NCBI GenBank assembly: GCA_013214025.1
Contig: JABSRN010000037.1
Location: 27,144 to 91,143 of the forward strand
Source: Polyangiaceae bacterium
Lineage (GTDB): Bacteria; Myxococcota_A; Polyangia; Polyangiales; Polyangiaceae
DNA length: 64,000 bases
Direction of reading: 5' to 3'
Position 1 is the stretch's first letter; every line of letters begins with the position of its first letter. The translations under genes were made by a program, and so were the position numbers. The notes under the pieces were generated by a model. That model was given only the letters and a program-made list of their open reading frames with translations, was not told where the DNA came from and did no database searches. This document shows positions 8,928 to 17,643 of the stretch, piece by piece.

Positions 8928-11104
8928 ATGACGAGCCAAGATCCGCCTCCCCCCCCCCGGACACCACCGAGCCTACAATCAGCTCCGCGCCCCTGCCCGA
9001 ATCTGAACCGAGCCGGCTCCCATCGACCACCGAAGCCTCCGCGGACGGCCCTTCGCCGGGAACGCCCGAGGGCACAGCCGCCGAAAAGACGGACGGCGCC
9101 GTGCTGACGCCGACCCCAATCCCAGCTTAGGAGTCGCAATTTATCGGCGCCCTGATTCTGTTTTTTCTGATCGGCGCCTCCGTCGACGCCTGGCTGCAAA
9201 TGTCGTTCTTCGACAAACTCGCCGGCTTCGTTCAGACCAACAAGATGCAGCCCGGACCGCGTGCGGTGTACCTGCTGACCATGCTGACGGGGGGCATCGC
9301 CTCCTGGGTGCCACCGCGGGGCTACATCTTGTGGAAACAACTGAGACGGCGTGTCCCGATGCGCGCCTCCCTGGCGAAGGTATTCCGCGCGGGGCTCGTG
9401 CTCAGCCCGCTGATTCTCACGGGGCTCCTGCCCCCGCTCTGCAACTGGCGCGCCTTCGACAAACAGAACGTGCAGTTTCTTCTGCTCGCACTTTTTTTCG
9501 GATTGTGTCTGGAGCGTTCCCTACGGGTCAGCTTCCAAGCCATGCCGGCAAGACTGTGCGACAGCTTCGACCGATTGATCGCCCGGGTGTCGGAAAAGAC
9601 AAACCGACGGCTCGCGGGCACAGCTATCACCGTGGGCGTCGTGCTGTTCGTCGGCTACTTCAGTTACTTCGTAGTGATGCATCACTACCGGATCCAGACC
9701 CACAGCTGGGCTCTCGCGATATTCGACAACCTGAGGTGGAACCTGATCCGCGGCGAGTGGTTCAAGGCCTCACCGGTGCTGGGACGAACCGGCTCCCACC
9801 TGCAGTATCACGCCACCTTCCTCGCCTACGTGATAGCTCCACTGTACGCCCTCCGGCAACAGGCCGACGCCTTGATCGTCATCCAGGCGCTCATTGTCGG
9901 CTCCGCTGCCTTCCCCATCTACCTCTACGTTTCACGGAAAATGGAGAGTCGATGGGCAGGCCTGCTGCTCGCCTACGCCTTCCTCATCCATGCTCCGATG
10001 CATGGCCCGCTATTCTACGACTTTCACTTCCTCACCACAGCGCCCTTCTCGATCATCTGGGTGCTCTATCTTTTCGAAACCGGACGCCGTGGATGACTGA
10101 TATTCGCCTGGCTACTGGCGCTCGCTGTCCGAGAAGATCAGAGCGCGACGCTGGCTTTCGCAGCTCTGTTCTATCTGCTTCGAGGAGAGCGGCCGCGCTG
10201 GGCGCTAGTGAGGGGACTGTTATCAGCGCTCTACTTTGGGATCATGAAGTTCGCACTGATGCCGCTGCACCAGGCGACGGGACACGGGCAAAGCTTCACC
10301 TGGATCTTCTCGGTGCTGTTGCCTACGGGGGAGACGGGCTTCGGTGCGGTGTTGCGGACCATGGGCACCAATCCCTCCTTCACCTTCGGAACTTTGTTGG
10401 TCGAAGAGAAGTTTGTGTACGTGCTCATGATCCTGGGGCCGCTGCTGTTCCTTCCGCTGCGCCACCGTCACACCTGGGCGTTCTTTGTACCCGCGGCTAT
10501 GTTTTCGCTCCTCGCCACAGGATACAAGCCGCTGTATCAGCACTACTTTCAGTACACAGCAAACTGGACGGCGAATATCTTCATCGCGACCGCCATCACG
10601 CTATCGTCGTGGAAAGCGCTGCCGGGATCTCGAGTCCGAATCGCCGCCGCTCTCGGCGCGGTGCTCATGACGTCGGCCATCTTCAGCTATCGAGACGGCG
10701 CGACACTTCAACACAACCGACTTCGCGGCGGCTTTCTGAAGGTCGGTTTCGAGTTTACGGAAAAAGGACAAACAATCTCTCGCAGAGCTGCGGTCGGTGC
10801 TCGCCCACCTCCCTCCGGACGCATCGGTCGCCGCGACCGAGAGAGAAGCGCCCCGATTGCTTAACCACGCGTTTCGCTTACCGCGACGCGCGATTACCTG
10901 CTGGTCAGCCGACACGAAACTCGAAGCGGCAAGAGCCGAAAACACATGGAAGCGGCGCTCAAGACGGGGAAGTACGGCTTCATCACTTCAGCCGGGCGCT
11001 TCGGTCTCTGGGGCAAGCCCGCGCCGAAAACGAAAAATGCCCAAAGGCCGCCGCTGGCTGTGGGGTCGCTAAGCAGACCGCCTGATAGAGACAGCGGCGC
11101 CTGA
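8928..11104 (+). pseudogene. Broken DUF2079-type polytopic membrane protein gene
   Basis: The frame that encodes nearly the whole protein is interrupted several times. The ATG at 8928 leads into MTSQDPP and a run of ten C (8949-8958); one extra C is needed to enter the long frame. That frame then meets a TAG (9128-9130) just before a transmembrane stretch, and a TGA (10094-10096) between ETGRRG and LIFAWLLALAVRED. A segment from about 10767 to 10873 (SLAELRSVLAHLPPD) lies in another frame before the original frame resumes at RDYLLVSRHET. The product would be a GT-C-like, multi-spanning inner-membrane protein of the DUF2079 family: the HSWALAIFDN and YDFHFLTTAPF motifs and about ten hydrophobic segments are recognisable. 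Either a true pseudogene or several sequencing errors. Confidence 0.85.
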
Positions 11105-11129
11105 TAGAGACAGCGGCGCCTGATAGAGG
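11081..11129. repeat. 19-bp tandem repeat, about 2.6 copies
   Basis: Two perfect copies of the unit cctgatagagacagcggcg (11081-11099 and 11100-11118) are followed by a partial third copy. The array lies at the 3' end of the broken DUF2079 gene and just before the convergent kinase gene ends. Confidence 0.9.
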
Positions 11130-11138
11130 CAAGAAGCT

Positions 11139-12707
11139 CTAGTAACCGAAGTCGGTAATTGCCTTTGGCTTCTTCGACTTCGGTTTGGGTTTGGGCTTGA
11201 CCACCTTGCGCAATACCGCACGTGGCTTCGCCTTCACCCGCAGTCGCGGCTTGGGCTTGGCCGCCACCGGCTTGGGCTTGGCCGCCGGTGTCACTTTCAC
11301 CGTGACCGGTTCGGGCCCTTCTTTGGCTGCCTCCGGCGACTCGTCCTCAGTACTCGGCTTGACCGCGGACGATGCTGCAGGAGCAATCTCCGACGGATCT
11401 TCCGCAATTGGCTTGGCCGCCATCACCGGAGTCGCCGAGGGCACCCCAGGACCGGTATCCTCTGCGGTGGGCTCTCCGCCCGAAGACATGACGTAGCCGA
11501 CACCGACTAACGCCACGGCCGCCACTGCAGCTGCCAGCATCATCACGCCCTTAGAAGAACCTTGGGTTCCGGCCGGGACTTCGCCTTGAGTCTTGGCCCA
11601 ACTGCTTGCACTAGCGCCAGTCTCCAGATCCGGATCGGATCTGGTAGGCAAGACACCGCCGCCCAACAGATCCGGGGCGGACACGTCGCCGACTTGAGTG
11701 GGCTCGAAACCACCCGACTGCCGACTTACAGGGACGGCGCCTGTCTGCACGGGGACGGCGCCTGTTTGTAGATTGTGTGAAGAGGCCATTCCGGCTCGAA
11801 CCTGGGGATCCGGGGATCCGGGCGGTGGAGCGGATACCCCCACGCGATTGTTCTCCCAGGCGTCAAGAGCGGCGATGAAATCCGCGGCCGTCTGGAAACG
11901 AGACTCGGGTTCCCGCGCCATCGCTTTGGTGATGATGCTGTCAATGCCGACATCCAAGTCGGGGACGATCTCGCGCGCAGGCTTGAGGTCAGACAGCACT
12001 ATTTGAAACAGCAGCTCGTTGAAACTCTTCGCGTGAAAGGGCACGTCGCCGGTTACACACTCGTAGAGGATGACCCCCATAGCGTACAGATCGCTGCGAT
12101 GGTCTGCCTTGTTGCTGCCTTTGGCTTGTTCCGGAGACATGTAATACGGCGTCCCCATCACGACGCCGGTGGCGGTCATTCGGAAGCCGTCTTCCGTTGT
12201 AAGGGCGTTGAACTTGGAAATGCCGAAGTCGATCAGCTTGACGTAGTCCTTGTGCCCGGCCTTCTCTTTTAGGATGAAGATGTTCTCAGGCTTGATGTCA
12301 CGATGAACGATGCCGGCCGCGTGTGCCGCCTGCAATCCGACGAGAGTCTGTCGGACCATGTCGGCCGCGCCTTCGGCAGTCATCCGTCCCAAACCGGTGA
12401 TGCGGTCGCTCAGCGCCTCGCCGTCCAGGTACTCCATGACCATGAAGCGATCGCCATTCTCCAACACACCCAAATCGAGAACTTCCAGGATGTGATCGTT
12501 GCCGATCTTGCCCGCTGCTTGAGCTTCGCGCTCGAAGCGGATAACCAAATCCTTCTGCTCGGCCACAGATCCCAACATCACTTTGATCGCAACGCGTCGA
12601 CTGATGAGGGTGTTCTCTCCTTCGTAGACAGCACCCATGCCGCCCTCGCCGATCATTCGGACGATGCGATACTTGCCTTGGAGAACTTCACCTACAACGA
12701 GAGACAT
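11139..12707 (-). CDS. Transmembrane Ser/Thr protein kinase
   Basis: 522 residues. A complete Hanks-type kinase domain spans about residues 10-285: IGEGGMGAVYEG glycine loop, VAIKVML lysine, HRDIKPEN catalytic loop, DFG metal site, MGTPYYMSPEQ activation segment and SDLYAMGVILYECVTG. All catalytic residues are present, so it should be active. A Pro/Gly-rich linker includes a repeated QTGAVPV, then one transmembrane helix at about 387-407. The extracytoplasmic part is about 115 residues, ending in a Lys/Pro/Arg-rich tail. The ligand sensed by this tail is unknown. The kinase is the only intact gene between two decayed loci. Confidence 0.95.
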   Translation of the reverse strand: MSLVVGEVLQGKYRIVRMIGEGGMGAVYEGENTLISRRVAIKVMLGSVAEQKDLVIRFEREAQAAGKIGNDHILEVLDLGVLENGDRFMVMEYLDGEALSDRITGLGRMTAEGAADMVRQTLVGLQAAHAAGIVHRDIKPENIFILKEKAGHKDYVKLIDFGISKFNALTTEDGFRMTATGVVMGTPYYMSPEQAKGSNKADHRSDLYAMGVILYECVTGDVPFHAKSFNELLFQIVLSDLKPAREIVPDLDVGIDSIITKAMAREPESRFQTAADFIAALDAWENNRVGVSAPPPGSPDPQVRAGMASSHNLQTGAVPVQTGAVPVSRQSGGFEPTQVGDVSAPDLLGGGVLPTRSDPDLETGASASSWAKTQGEVPAGTQGSSKGVMMLAAAVAAVALVGVGYVMSSGGEPTAEDTGPGVPSATPVMAAKPIAEDPSEIAPAASSAVKPSTEDESPEAAKEGPEPVTVKVTPAAKPKPVAAKPKPRLRVKAKPRAVLRKVVKPKPKPKSKKPKAITDFGY

Positions 12708-13034
12708 ATTTGTATTCTGGAGATATCGGTTCGGGCACCCGGCGGCCAGCGCCGGCGGGCGAATCTGTGAGTGACTAGATTCGGAGGCCTTCCGGATAGC
12801 CGCTTCCCTCGGACCAGCAAGATACTAGTGTTACTCACACTCGGCCTAGATCCTAGAAACGTATCCTTGGACCGTGTCCGTATCGCGACGTTAAATCTGG
12901 CAGGTACTTCCGTATGGGGAGGGGGGCAGTAGCAAGGCGAGCACCACTCGGGAGTGGTTGCTTGATGTCCCAAGGCCTGCCCCGCTGTGATACGGTCCGG
13001 CCCTACATATCCTCCCCAGCAAGACTCTTTGTTC
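12708..13034. other. Divergent intergenic region
   Basis: 327 bp between the divergent kinase gene and the broken TPR-type gene. It must hold both promoters, but I cannot point to a convincing pair of -35/-10 hexamers. No gene or RNA is evident. Confidence 0.4.
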
Positions 13035-14191
13035 ATGACGTTGCACTCAACTCTTCGCCCCCCGTACCTATCGATTCTTTGGGCTGCTTTAATCGGGCTA
13101 TTTTTAGCCACAAATGCCACCGCTCAGACTGATTCCGAACGCGCCAGCGCCCGAGCAGCGGCGATTGCCGGTGGGGAAGCATTCCAGGCTGGTGACTTCA
13201 AGCGATCGTTGGACCTCTTTCGCCGAGCCGAGAGCCTGCCGCACTCCCCGGTGCACGAGCTGTACGCAGCTCGCTCGCTGGTCCGACTCGGGCGTCTGGT
13301 CGAAGCCCGTGAGCAATACATGAAACGGTTCGTTCCGCTGCCGGGCAGAACGAACCGAGCGCGTTCATCAAGGCTAGGAAAAGTAGTCAATCTGAACTAG
13401 ATGCCCTCAAGCCCCGACTGGCCTACGTCAGCGTCGTGGTCAACGCCGAAGACGTCCCGAAGGAGAAAATCCACGTGATGATCGACGGCAAAATCATTCC
13501 GCCCGCGCTCGTGGGGATCCCCTACCCCGTCGACCCTGGCGAGCATCGCTTCCAGGCCAGCGCGGACCGCCAGGAAAGCTCCGACAAGACTCTTACGGTG
13601 ACCGAAGGCTCTAAAGAAACGGTCGTTTTGACTCTCCGGGCTCGGACCGGGCCAGAGGTCCCCCCCCCGCCCCCAGGTGCAGTCCCCGCCCCCGTCGAAC
13701 TTAAAGAGGAAGAACCGCCGCCACCTGCTGCCGAAGCCAGCTCGGACGGGATGAGCGGCATGATGATTGGCGCGATTACGAGCTACGGTCTCGGCGCCGT
13801 GGGCGCAGGTCTCGGCATCTTCATGATGCTGGAGAAGAATTCGAAACAATCGAACCTCGACGCGGAAATCGACGCCTTTGAGGCCGCCTATGTGCCCCAG
13901 CAGTGAACGCCAACCGGTCCGGGTTCATGGGATTGCAACCGCAATATGCCGATCACTGCACTTCAAAACATCCAAGATTCTCTCGCGGTCATGGACGCTC
14001 TGAGGTCATCCCAAGACTCGGCAAGCAGCCTTTCACTGGTCGGCTTCATCGTCGGCAGCGTCGGAATCGCAGCAGGTACGACTCTGCTCATCCTCGACAT
14101 GCAATCCGACGATGGCGACAACGCAAAGACAGCCGCCAGCGTGCTGCCCTACCTGACCAGCCAATCCTTCGGAGTCTACGGAACCTTCTAG
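13035..14191 (+). pseudogene. Frameshifted secreted TPR/PEGA-like protein gene
   Basis: The ATG at 13035 gives a signal peptide (ILWAALIGLFLATNATA) and a TPR-like segment (GGEAFQAGDFKRSLDLFRRA, VHELYAARSLVRLGRLVEAREQY). At about 13323-13325 the frame breaks in an A-run; one added A restores the reading TVRSAAGQNEPSAF and on into YVSVVVNAEDVP, a PEGA-like beta domain (VMIDGKIIPPALVG, DPGEHRF). A Pro-rich linker (C9 tract at 13660) and a hydrophobic hairpin follow. An in-frame TGA at 13904-13906 then separates the last part, which continues in the same frame to 14191 with a second membrane helix (LVGFIVGSVGIAAGTTLLIL). This layout is common in myxobacterial secreted TPR proteins. Function is unknown. 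Confidence 0.8.
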
Positions 14192-14252
14192 ACGCTTCGG
14201 CTGACGACGCCGGCCCTAAGCTGGGTCGCGTGACGGGGTCGCCTGGGTCCGT

Positions 14253-16286
14253 TTACGGTTTACGGCGTGAAAACATGCGCCCCAAGATCCCCGTGGGCTC
14301 CGCATCGCTGGCTGCCTCCTGTTGGCCTTCGGCTCGCTCCCGATTGAGGTTCCGCATTTCATCTCGGGCGCGCTCGTGAGCGGGATCGATTTCTAATATT
14401 CTGCCTAGCGTCTTCTCAAAGTCGCTCTGTAGATCCACCGATTTTAGGTGCATGGCGTGACGCCACAACTTACGCATGCGATCCGCGCTGTCCTCCGCGG
14501 AGGCCCTATCCGATGTGTTCCCAGGCGCTGCGGGAACGGACGGCGCCGAGTCCGATGGGGGGGCAACGGCAGGCGGTCGGTCGGCAGCTGGCAGGCGGTT
14601 TTCCCGTAACTTGTTCGCCACTTCTCCGCGACGAGCTCGGTTCTCCCATTCCTGTTGTGCCGAGACTTTGTCCCCGGCGGCTCCGCCCGGCGCATTTCGC
14701 GGCCTCCGCCGGCCGGATCGGCTCTTCCGCTTCCCCGCGTCTTTTCGCAATTTTTCAGCTTGGTTTTTCGCCAGCTGACGAATTTTTTCTGAAACCTTCG
14801 ACCGCTGTTCAACCCGCTGCTCCTCAGCCCGCTGGGCCTCGCTCTCGGCCGGAGCTCCTGACGTTACTGTGGCTCGCCCCGGAGAGCTCCCAGGTGTGTC
14901 GGGGGAGGACACGGGCGCAGCCGGTACAGGCGTCGCTGACGCGGTAGTTTTCTCGGGTGCCTTGGGCGCCGACGCGTGAACGCGCACCGCGGCGTGGGAA
15001 CTCCCGCTCTGTCGTTGCGAACGATCTTTGGTCAGCTGATTAAAAGCCTGCTCGACCATCATGAATCCGCGGGCAGCGATGCGTCGAATTTCGGGGTCCT
15101 GGAATCGTCGGAATCTATCGGGGTGAAAGTTCTTCGCCTGCAGAAAGTAGCCGTCGCGGATCTCGTCAGAATCCGCGTCGGCCGCCACCCCCAACACTTC
15201 ATAAAAACTAGATTTTTCGAAGCGCTCCACATCTCGCGTCAGCTTGGCAACAAAGAACAATTCCTCCGCCACAGCGGACGAAGGACCGTTCTCCTCAGTC
15301 TCGTCATCAGCCCCCGGTGCTTCTGCTGCCCGAGACCCATTGCTGAGACTCGCGAGGGGAACGCTCTCCGGTGGAACGCTCTCCGGTGGAACGCTGGGCA
15401 TCGGCATTTTGAGTTTGCCGACTTCGATTCGCGGCGTCGCGATCCCGCCATCCCCTTCTACGGCATCCTTCGGCTGTACAGCGGCAATCGCCGCCGGACT
15501 CGGTCGAAACAAATGCTCCACTTGGCTGGTCGCCACGGCGCCGGGATCCGTTCGATCCTCTTCCAGTGGCGGCGCGGTCGGGCGCGCTGCGGACTCGACG
15601 GGGGAGCTGGGGCGCGACAAGTACTCGATTCGGTCAACCTGTGACCCCGTCCCCGGTTCTCCGCGATTATCTCTTGGCGGCGGCGCGGTCGGCCGAGACA
15701 ATACCTCCACCCTCTGACCGGAGCCCTCATCTTCTTCCCGCGTGACTCGAACGCGAGCGCGCGGGACCGACCCCGATCGCGATAGATACTCAACTCGATC
15801 AGTTGCGACATCCTCTGAATCTTCATGATGCAAGCGAGTTCGAGAATGCCTCCGGGCGCGCCGCCGATCGTCCGAAGAGCTGGGCCCGCCCGTCGCGGCT
15901 GCCTCCGGGGGGGGCGCGGTGACCGCATCGCCCCCTGCGTTCTCGGTCGTGCTCAGTGCTCCGGGATCTTCCCCGTTCCGCACCAACAGCGCGCACAAAC
16001 TCGCCTTTTCGGAGCCCGGAAGTTCGGAAAATGCGAGACGTAATGCCCCTGCCGTGCCGGCCTTCATCACCTGGGTGACATTCGCCGAAATACGATGAAC
16101 GCTGCCGTCGGGATCGCTCACCTCAAGAACAATCGGTCCTGTTGAATCGACGTCCGTCGACGGCAGAGTCATGTCTCCACCCAATACTTTGTCGCGACAG
16201 AATCGAGCGAAATGGCCCCAATCCGGACAGGAATGGGACAGCAAACGCTCAGTCGCGTGGGAATCGGATGAACTCGGGGCGGACAT
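14253..16286 (-). CDS. J-domain (DnaJ-like) protein with repetitive linker
   Basis: 677 residues. The N-terminal 130 residues are an unrecognised domain. A disordered linker follows with imperfect repeats of the type VEYLSRP...RPTAPPP and a VPPES tandem. A J domain is at about residues 360-425: FYEVLGVAADADSDEIRDGY and the HPD tripeptide in NFHPDRFRRF, so it can in principle stimulate an Hsp70 ATPase. After a highly charged stretch, the C-terminus has a helical TPR-like end (TLGRILEIDPAHERARDEM). The ATG start is at 16286. The first domain and the repeats are not those of canonical DnaJ or CbpA, so this is an accessory co-chaperone-like protein. It is divergently placed to an ABC ATPase gene. 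Confidence 0.88.
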   Translation of the reverse strand: MSAPSSSDSHATERLLSHSCPDWGHFARFCRDKVLGGDMTLPSTDVDSTGPIVLEVSDPDGSVHRISANVTQVMKAGTAGALRLAFSELPGSEKASLCALLVRNGEDPGALSTTENAGGDAVTAPPPEAAATGGPSSSDDRRRARRHSRTRLHHEDSEDVATDRVEYLSRSGSVPRARVRVTREEDEGSGQRVEVLSRPTAPPPRDNRGEPGTGSQVDRIEYLSRPSSPVESAARPTAPPLEEDRTDPGAVATSQVEHLFRPSPAAIAAVQPKDAVEGDGGIATPRIEVGKLKMPMPSVPPESVPPESVPLASLSNGSRAAEAPGADDETEENGPSSAVAEELFFVAKLTRDVERFEKSSFYEVLGVAADADSDEIRDGYFLQAKNFHPDRFRRFQDPEIRRIAARGFMMVEQAFNQLTKDRSQRQSGSSHAAVRVHASAPKAPEKTTASATPVPAAPVSSPDTPGSSPGRATVTSGAPAESEAQRAEEQRVEQRSKVSEKIRQLAKNQAEKLRKDAGKRKSRSGRRRPRNAPGGAAGDKVSAQQEWENRARRGEVANKLRENRLPAADRPPAVAPPSDSAPSVPAAPGNTSDRASAEDSADRMRKLWRHAMHLKSVDLQSDFEKTLGRILEIDPAHERARDEMRNLNRERAEGQQEAASDAEPTGILGRMFSRRKP
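15358..15395. repeat. 15-bp in-frame tandem repeat in the J-domain gene
   Basis: Two and a half copies of the unit ggaacgctctccggt; on the coding strand they encode a repeated VPPES motif in the linker of the J-domain protein. Confidence 0.85.
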
Positions 16287-16599
16287 GAAACAGATAGAGT
16301 GTCGGAACTCTTGATGATCGTCGATTTCTGGGTGGCATCACCAGCCCAAATTTCCCTTCAGCGCATTTCTGTCTCCAACCGCAGCGCCCATCCGGGCCAA
16401 TTGACGCTCAAAATCCGCTACGATGGTAATTCTGACGAGAAATTCACAAAATCGGGACTTCACCCACAGCAGCGCAGAGCCACGCACATTGGCGAGGAAA
16501 CAACCCGGAACCTCCTCGAATCCAAGCTGAAGGCGGGGCGTTCGTGTCCGGAGGCGCGGGGTCCTGGAGGATCCGGCATAGGTTAGCATCAGCGTAATC
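16287..16599. other. Divergent intergenic region
   Basis: 313 bp between the J-domain gene and the ABC ATPase gene. Open frames on both strands cross it but show no family resemblance. It presumably carries the two promoters; no clear hexamers were found. Confidence 0.4.
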
Positions 16600-17418
16600 A
16601 TGACTGACGCCCCCAAAAATATCCTCCAGCTCGATCTGCAGTCGTACTACCGAGTAGGAGTCAACCCGCCCATCTTGCAGGACATCCAGTGGACGATTGG
16701 ATCGGGAGAACACTGGCTGCTGATGGGCAGCAATGGCGCTGGCAAGAGTTCCCTACTGGAAATACTCGCGGGCGATATCTGGCCCAGTCGAGGCAGCGTT
16801 CGTGTTTTGGGGCACCTCTACGGGGAGTGCGACAAGCGCGTGCTGAAACGCCGAATGGGGGTGGTGAGCCCGGCCATCAGCGCCAGCATTCCCGGACATG
16901 AGCTCGGGATGGACATCGCCAGCTCTGGGGCGGAAGCACGATTGGGGAGCTTCGGGCCACCGAAGACAGCAGATCGGGCACGCGGATGCGCCGCATTAGC
17001 CCGAGTCAACGCCGAACATTGCTCCGAAAAGCGTTTTCAAATCATGTCACAAGGAGAGAGACAGCGCGTGATGATCGCGCGGGCGCTAATGCACGAACCC
17101 GCGTTGTTAATTCTCGACGAACCCTGCGTGGGCCTCGATCCGGTGGCGCGAGAAAGCTTCTTGAACGATCTCCGGCAACTCGCCAGCGGCCCTCAAGCTC
17201 CGACCCAAGTTTATGTGACGCACCACCCGGAAGAGATCCCCGAATACATCACCCACGCATTGTTGTTGGGGCGCGGCAAACAGATCGCCCAAGGTCCGAT
17301 CGAGCAGGTGCTCAACAGCGAACAAATGAGCGCCACATTCGGCGCCGGCTGTGAGATCGAGCGACTGCAGGGTCGTTATCGCCTGCGCGTGCTGGAGTCC
17401 GACCCCTCTCGCCAATGA
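16600..17418 (+). CDS. ABC transporter-type ATP-binding protein (no permease nearby)
   Basis: 272 residues, a single ABC ATPase domain. Walker A is GSNGAGKSS at about residue 44, the signature is MSQGERQRVMIARAL, Walker B is LLILDEPCVGLD and the H-loop is YVTHHPEEIPEY. The order and spacing resemble ModF/YlmA-like cytoplasmic ATPases that often lack a dedicated membrane partner. Nothing in the next genes is a recognisable ABC permease, so the partner is unknown. The region just after Walker A to the signature (GMDIASSGAEARLGSFG) is close to the usual length. The ATG start lacks an obvious ribosome-binding site. Confidence 0.9.
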   Translation: MTDAPKNILQLDLQSYYRVGVNPPILQDIQWTIGSGEHWLLMGSNGAGKSSLLEILAGDIWPSRGSVRVLGHLYGECDKRVLKRRMGVVSPAISASIPGHELGMDIASSGAEARLGSFGPPKTADRARGCAALARVNAEHCSEKRFQIMSQGERQRVMIARALMHEPALLILDEPCVGLDPVARESFLNDLRQLASGPQAPTQVYVTHHPEEIPEYITHALLLGRGKQIAQGPIEQVLNSEQMSATFGAGCEIERLQGRYRLRVLESDPSRQ

Positions 17419-17591
17419 GTCGTCAGCCCATCGGACGGGAGCGTCGGCCGCCTCGCTCGAAGTTGGGGTCCGGATGGTGACAGTCCAGTCGCTCTGCTGT
17501 CCCACGCCCAGCGAGATCAGGTCGTGAGCCCCGGACACTTAGCTAACTCGGGTCCTGATCCCGTGTAGGTAAACGGGGAAGTGGCGGGTGC

Positions 17592-17613
17592 GAGCAGAAA
17601 GAGCGTTCTGCTC
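17592..17613. terminator. Hairpin between the ABC ATPase and PEP-like genes
   Basis: A perfect 8-bp inverted repeat, gagcagaa / ttctgctc, with a 6-nt loop. No U-tract follows, so it may be a weak terminator for the ABC gene or an mRNA leader structure about 30 bp before the next start. Confidence 0.4.
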
Positions 17614-17643
17614 ACGCCGAACCTGCCGTAGACTCAGCAACTC

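Noticed and set aside
9331..11085. 584-codon open frame in another frame over the DUF2079 region
   Set aside because: It is Arg-rich shadow coding of the membrane protein; the hydrophobic family motifs are all in the other frame.
8928..14191. TGA as Trp (altered genetic code) to explain in-frame TGA codons
   Set aside because: Many intact genes here end in TGA (for example pfaD and the GT-C gene at 33203), one stop is TAG, and indels are also present.
16299..16586. Small plus-strand ORF ahead of the ABC ATPase gene
   Set aside because: Begins at the edge of the divergent J-domain gene and shows no domain; an opposing minus-strand ORF of similar length is equally open.
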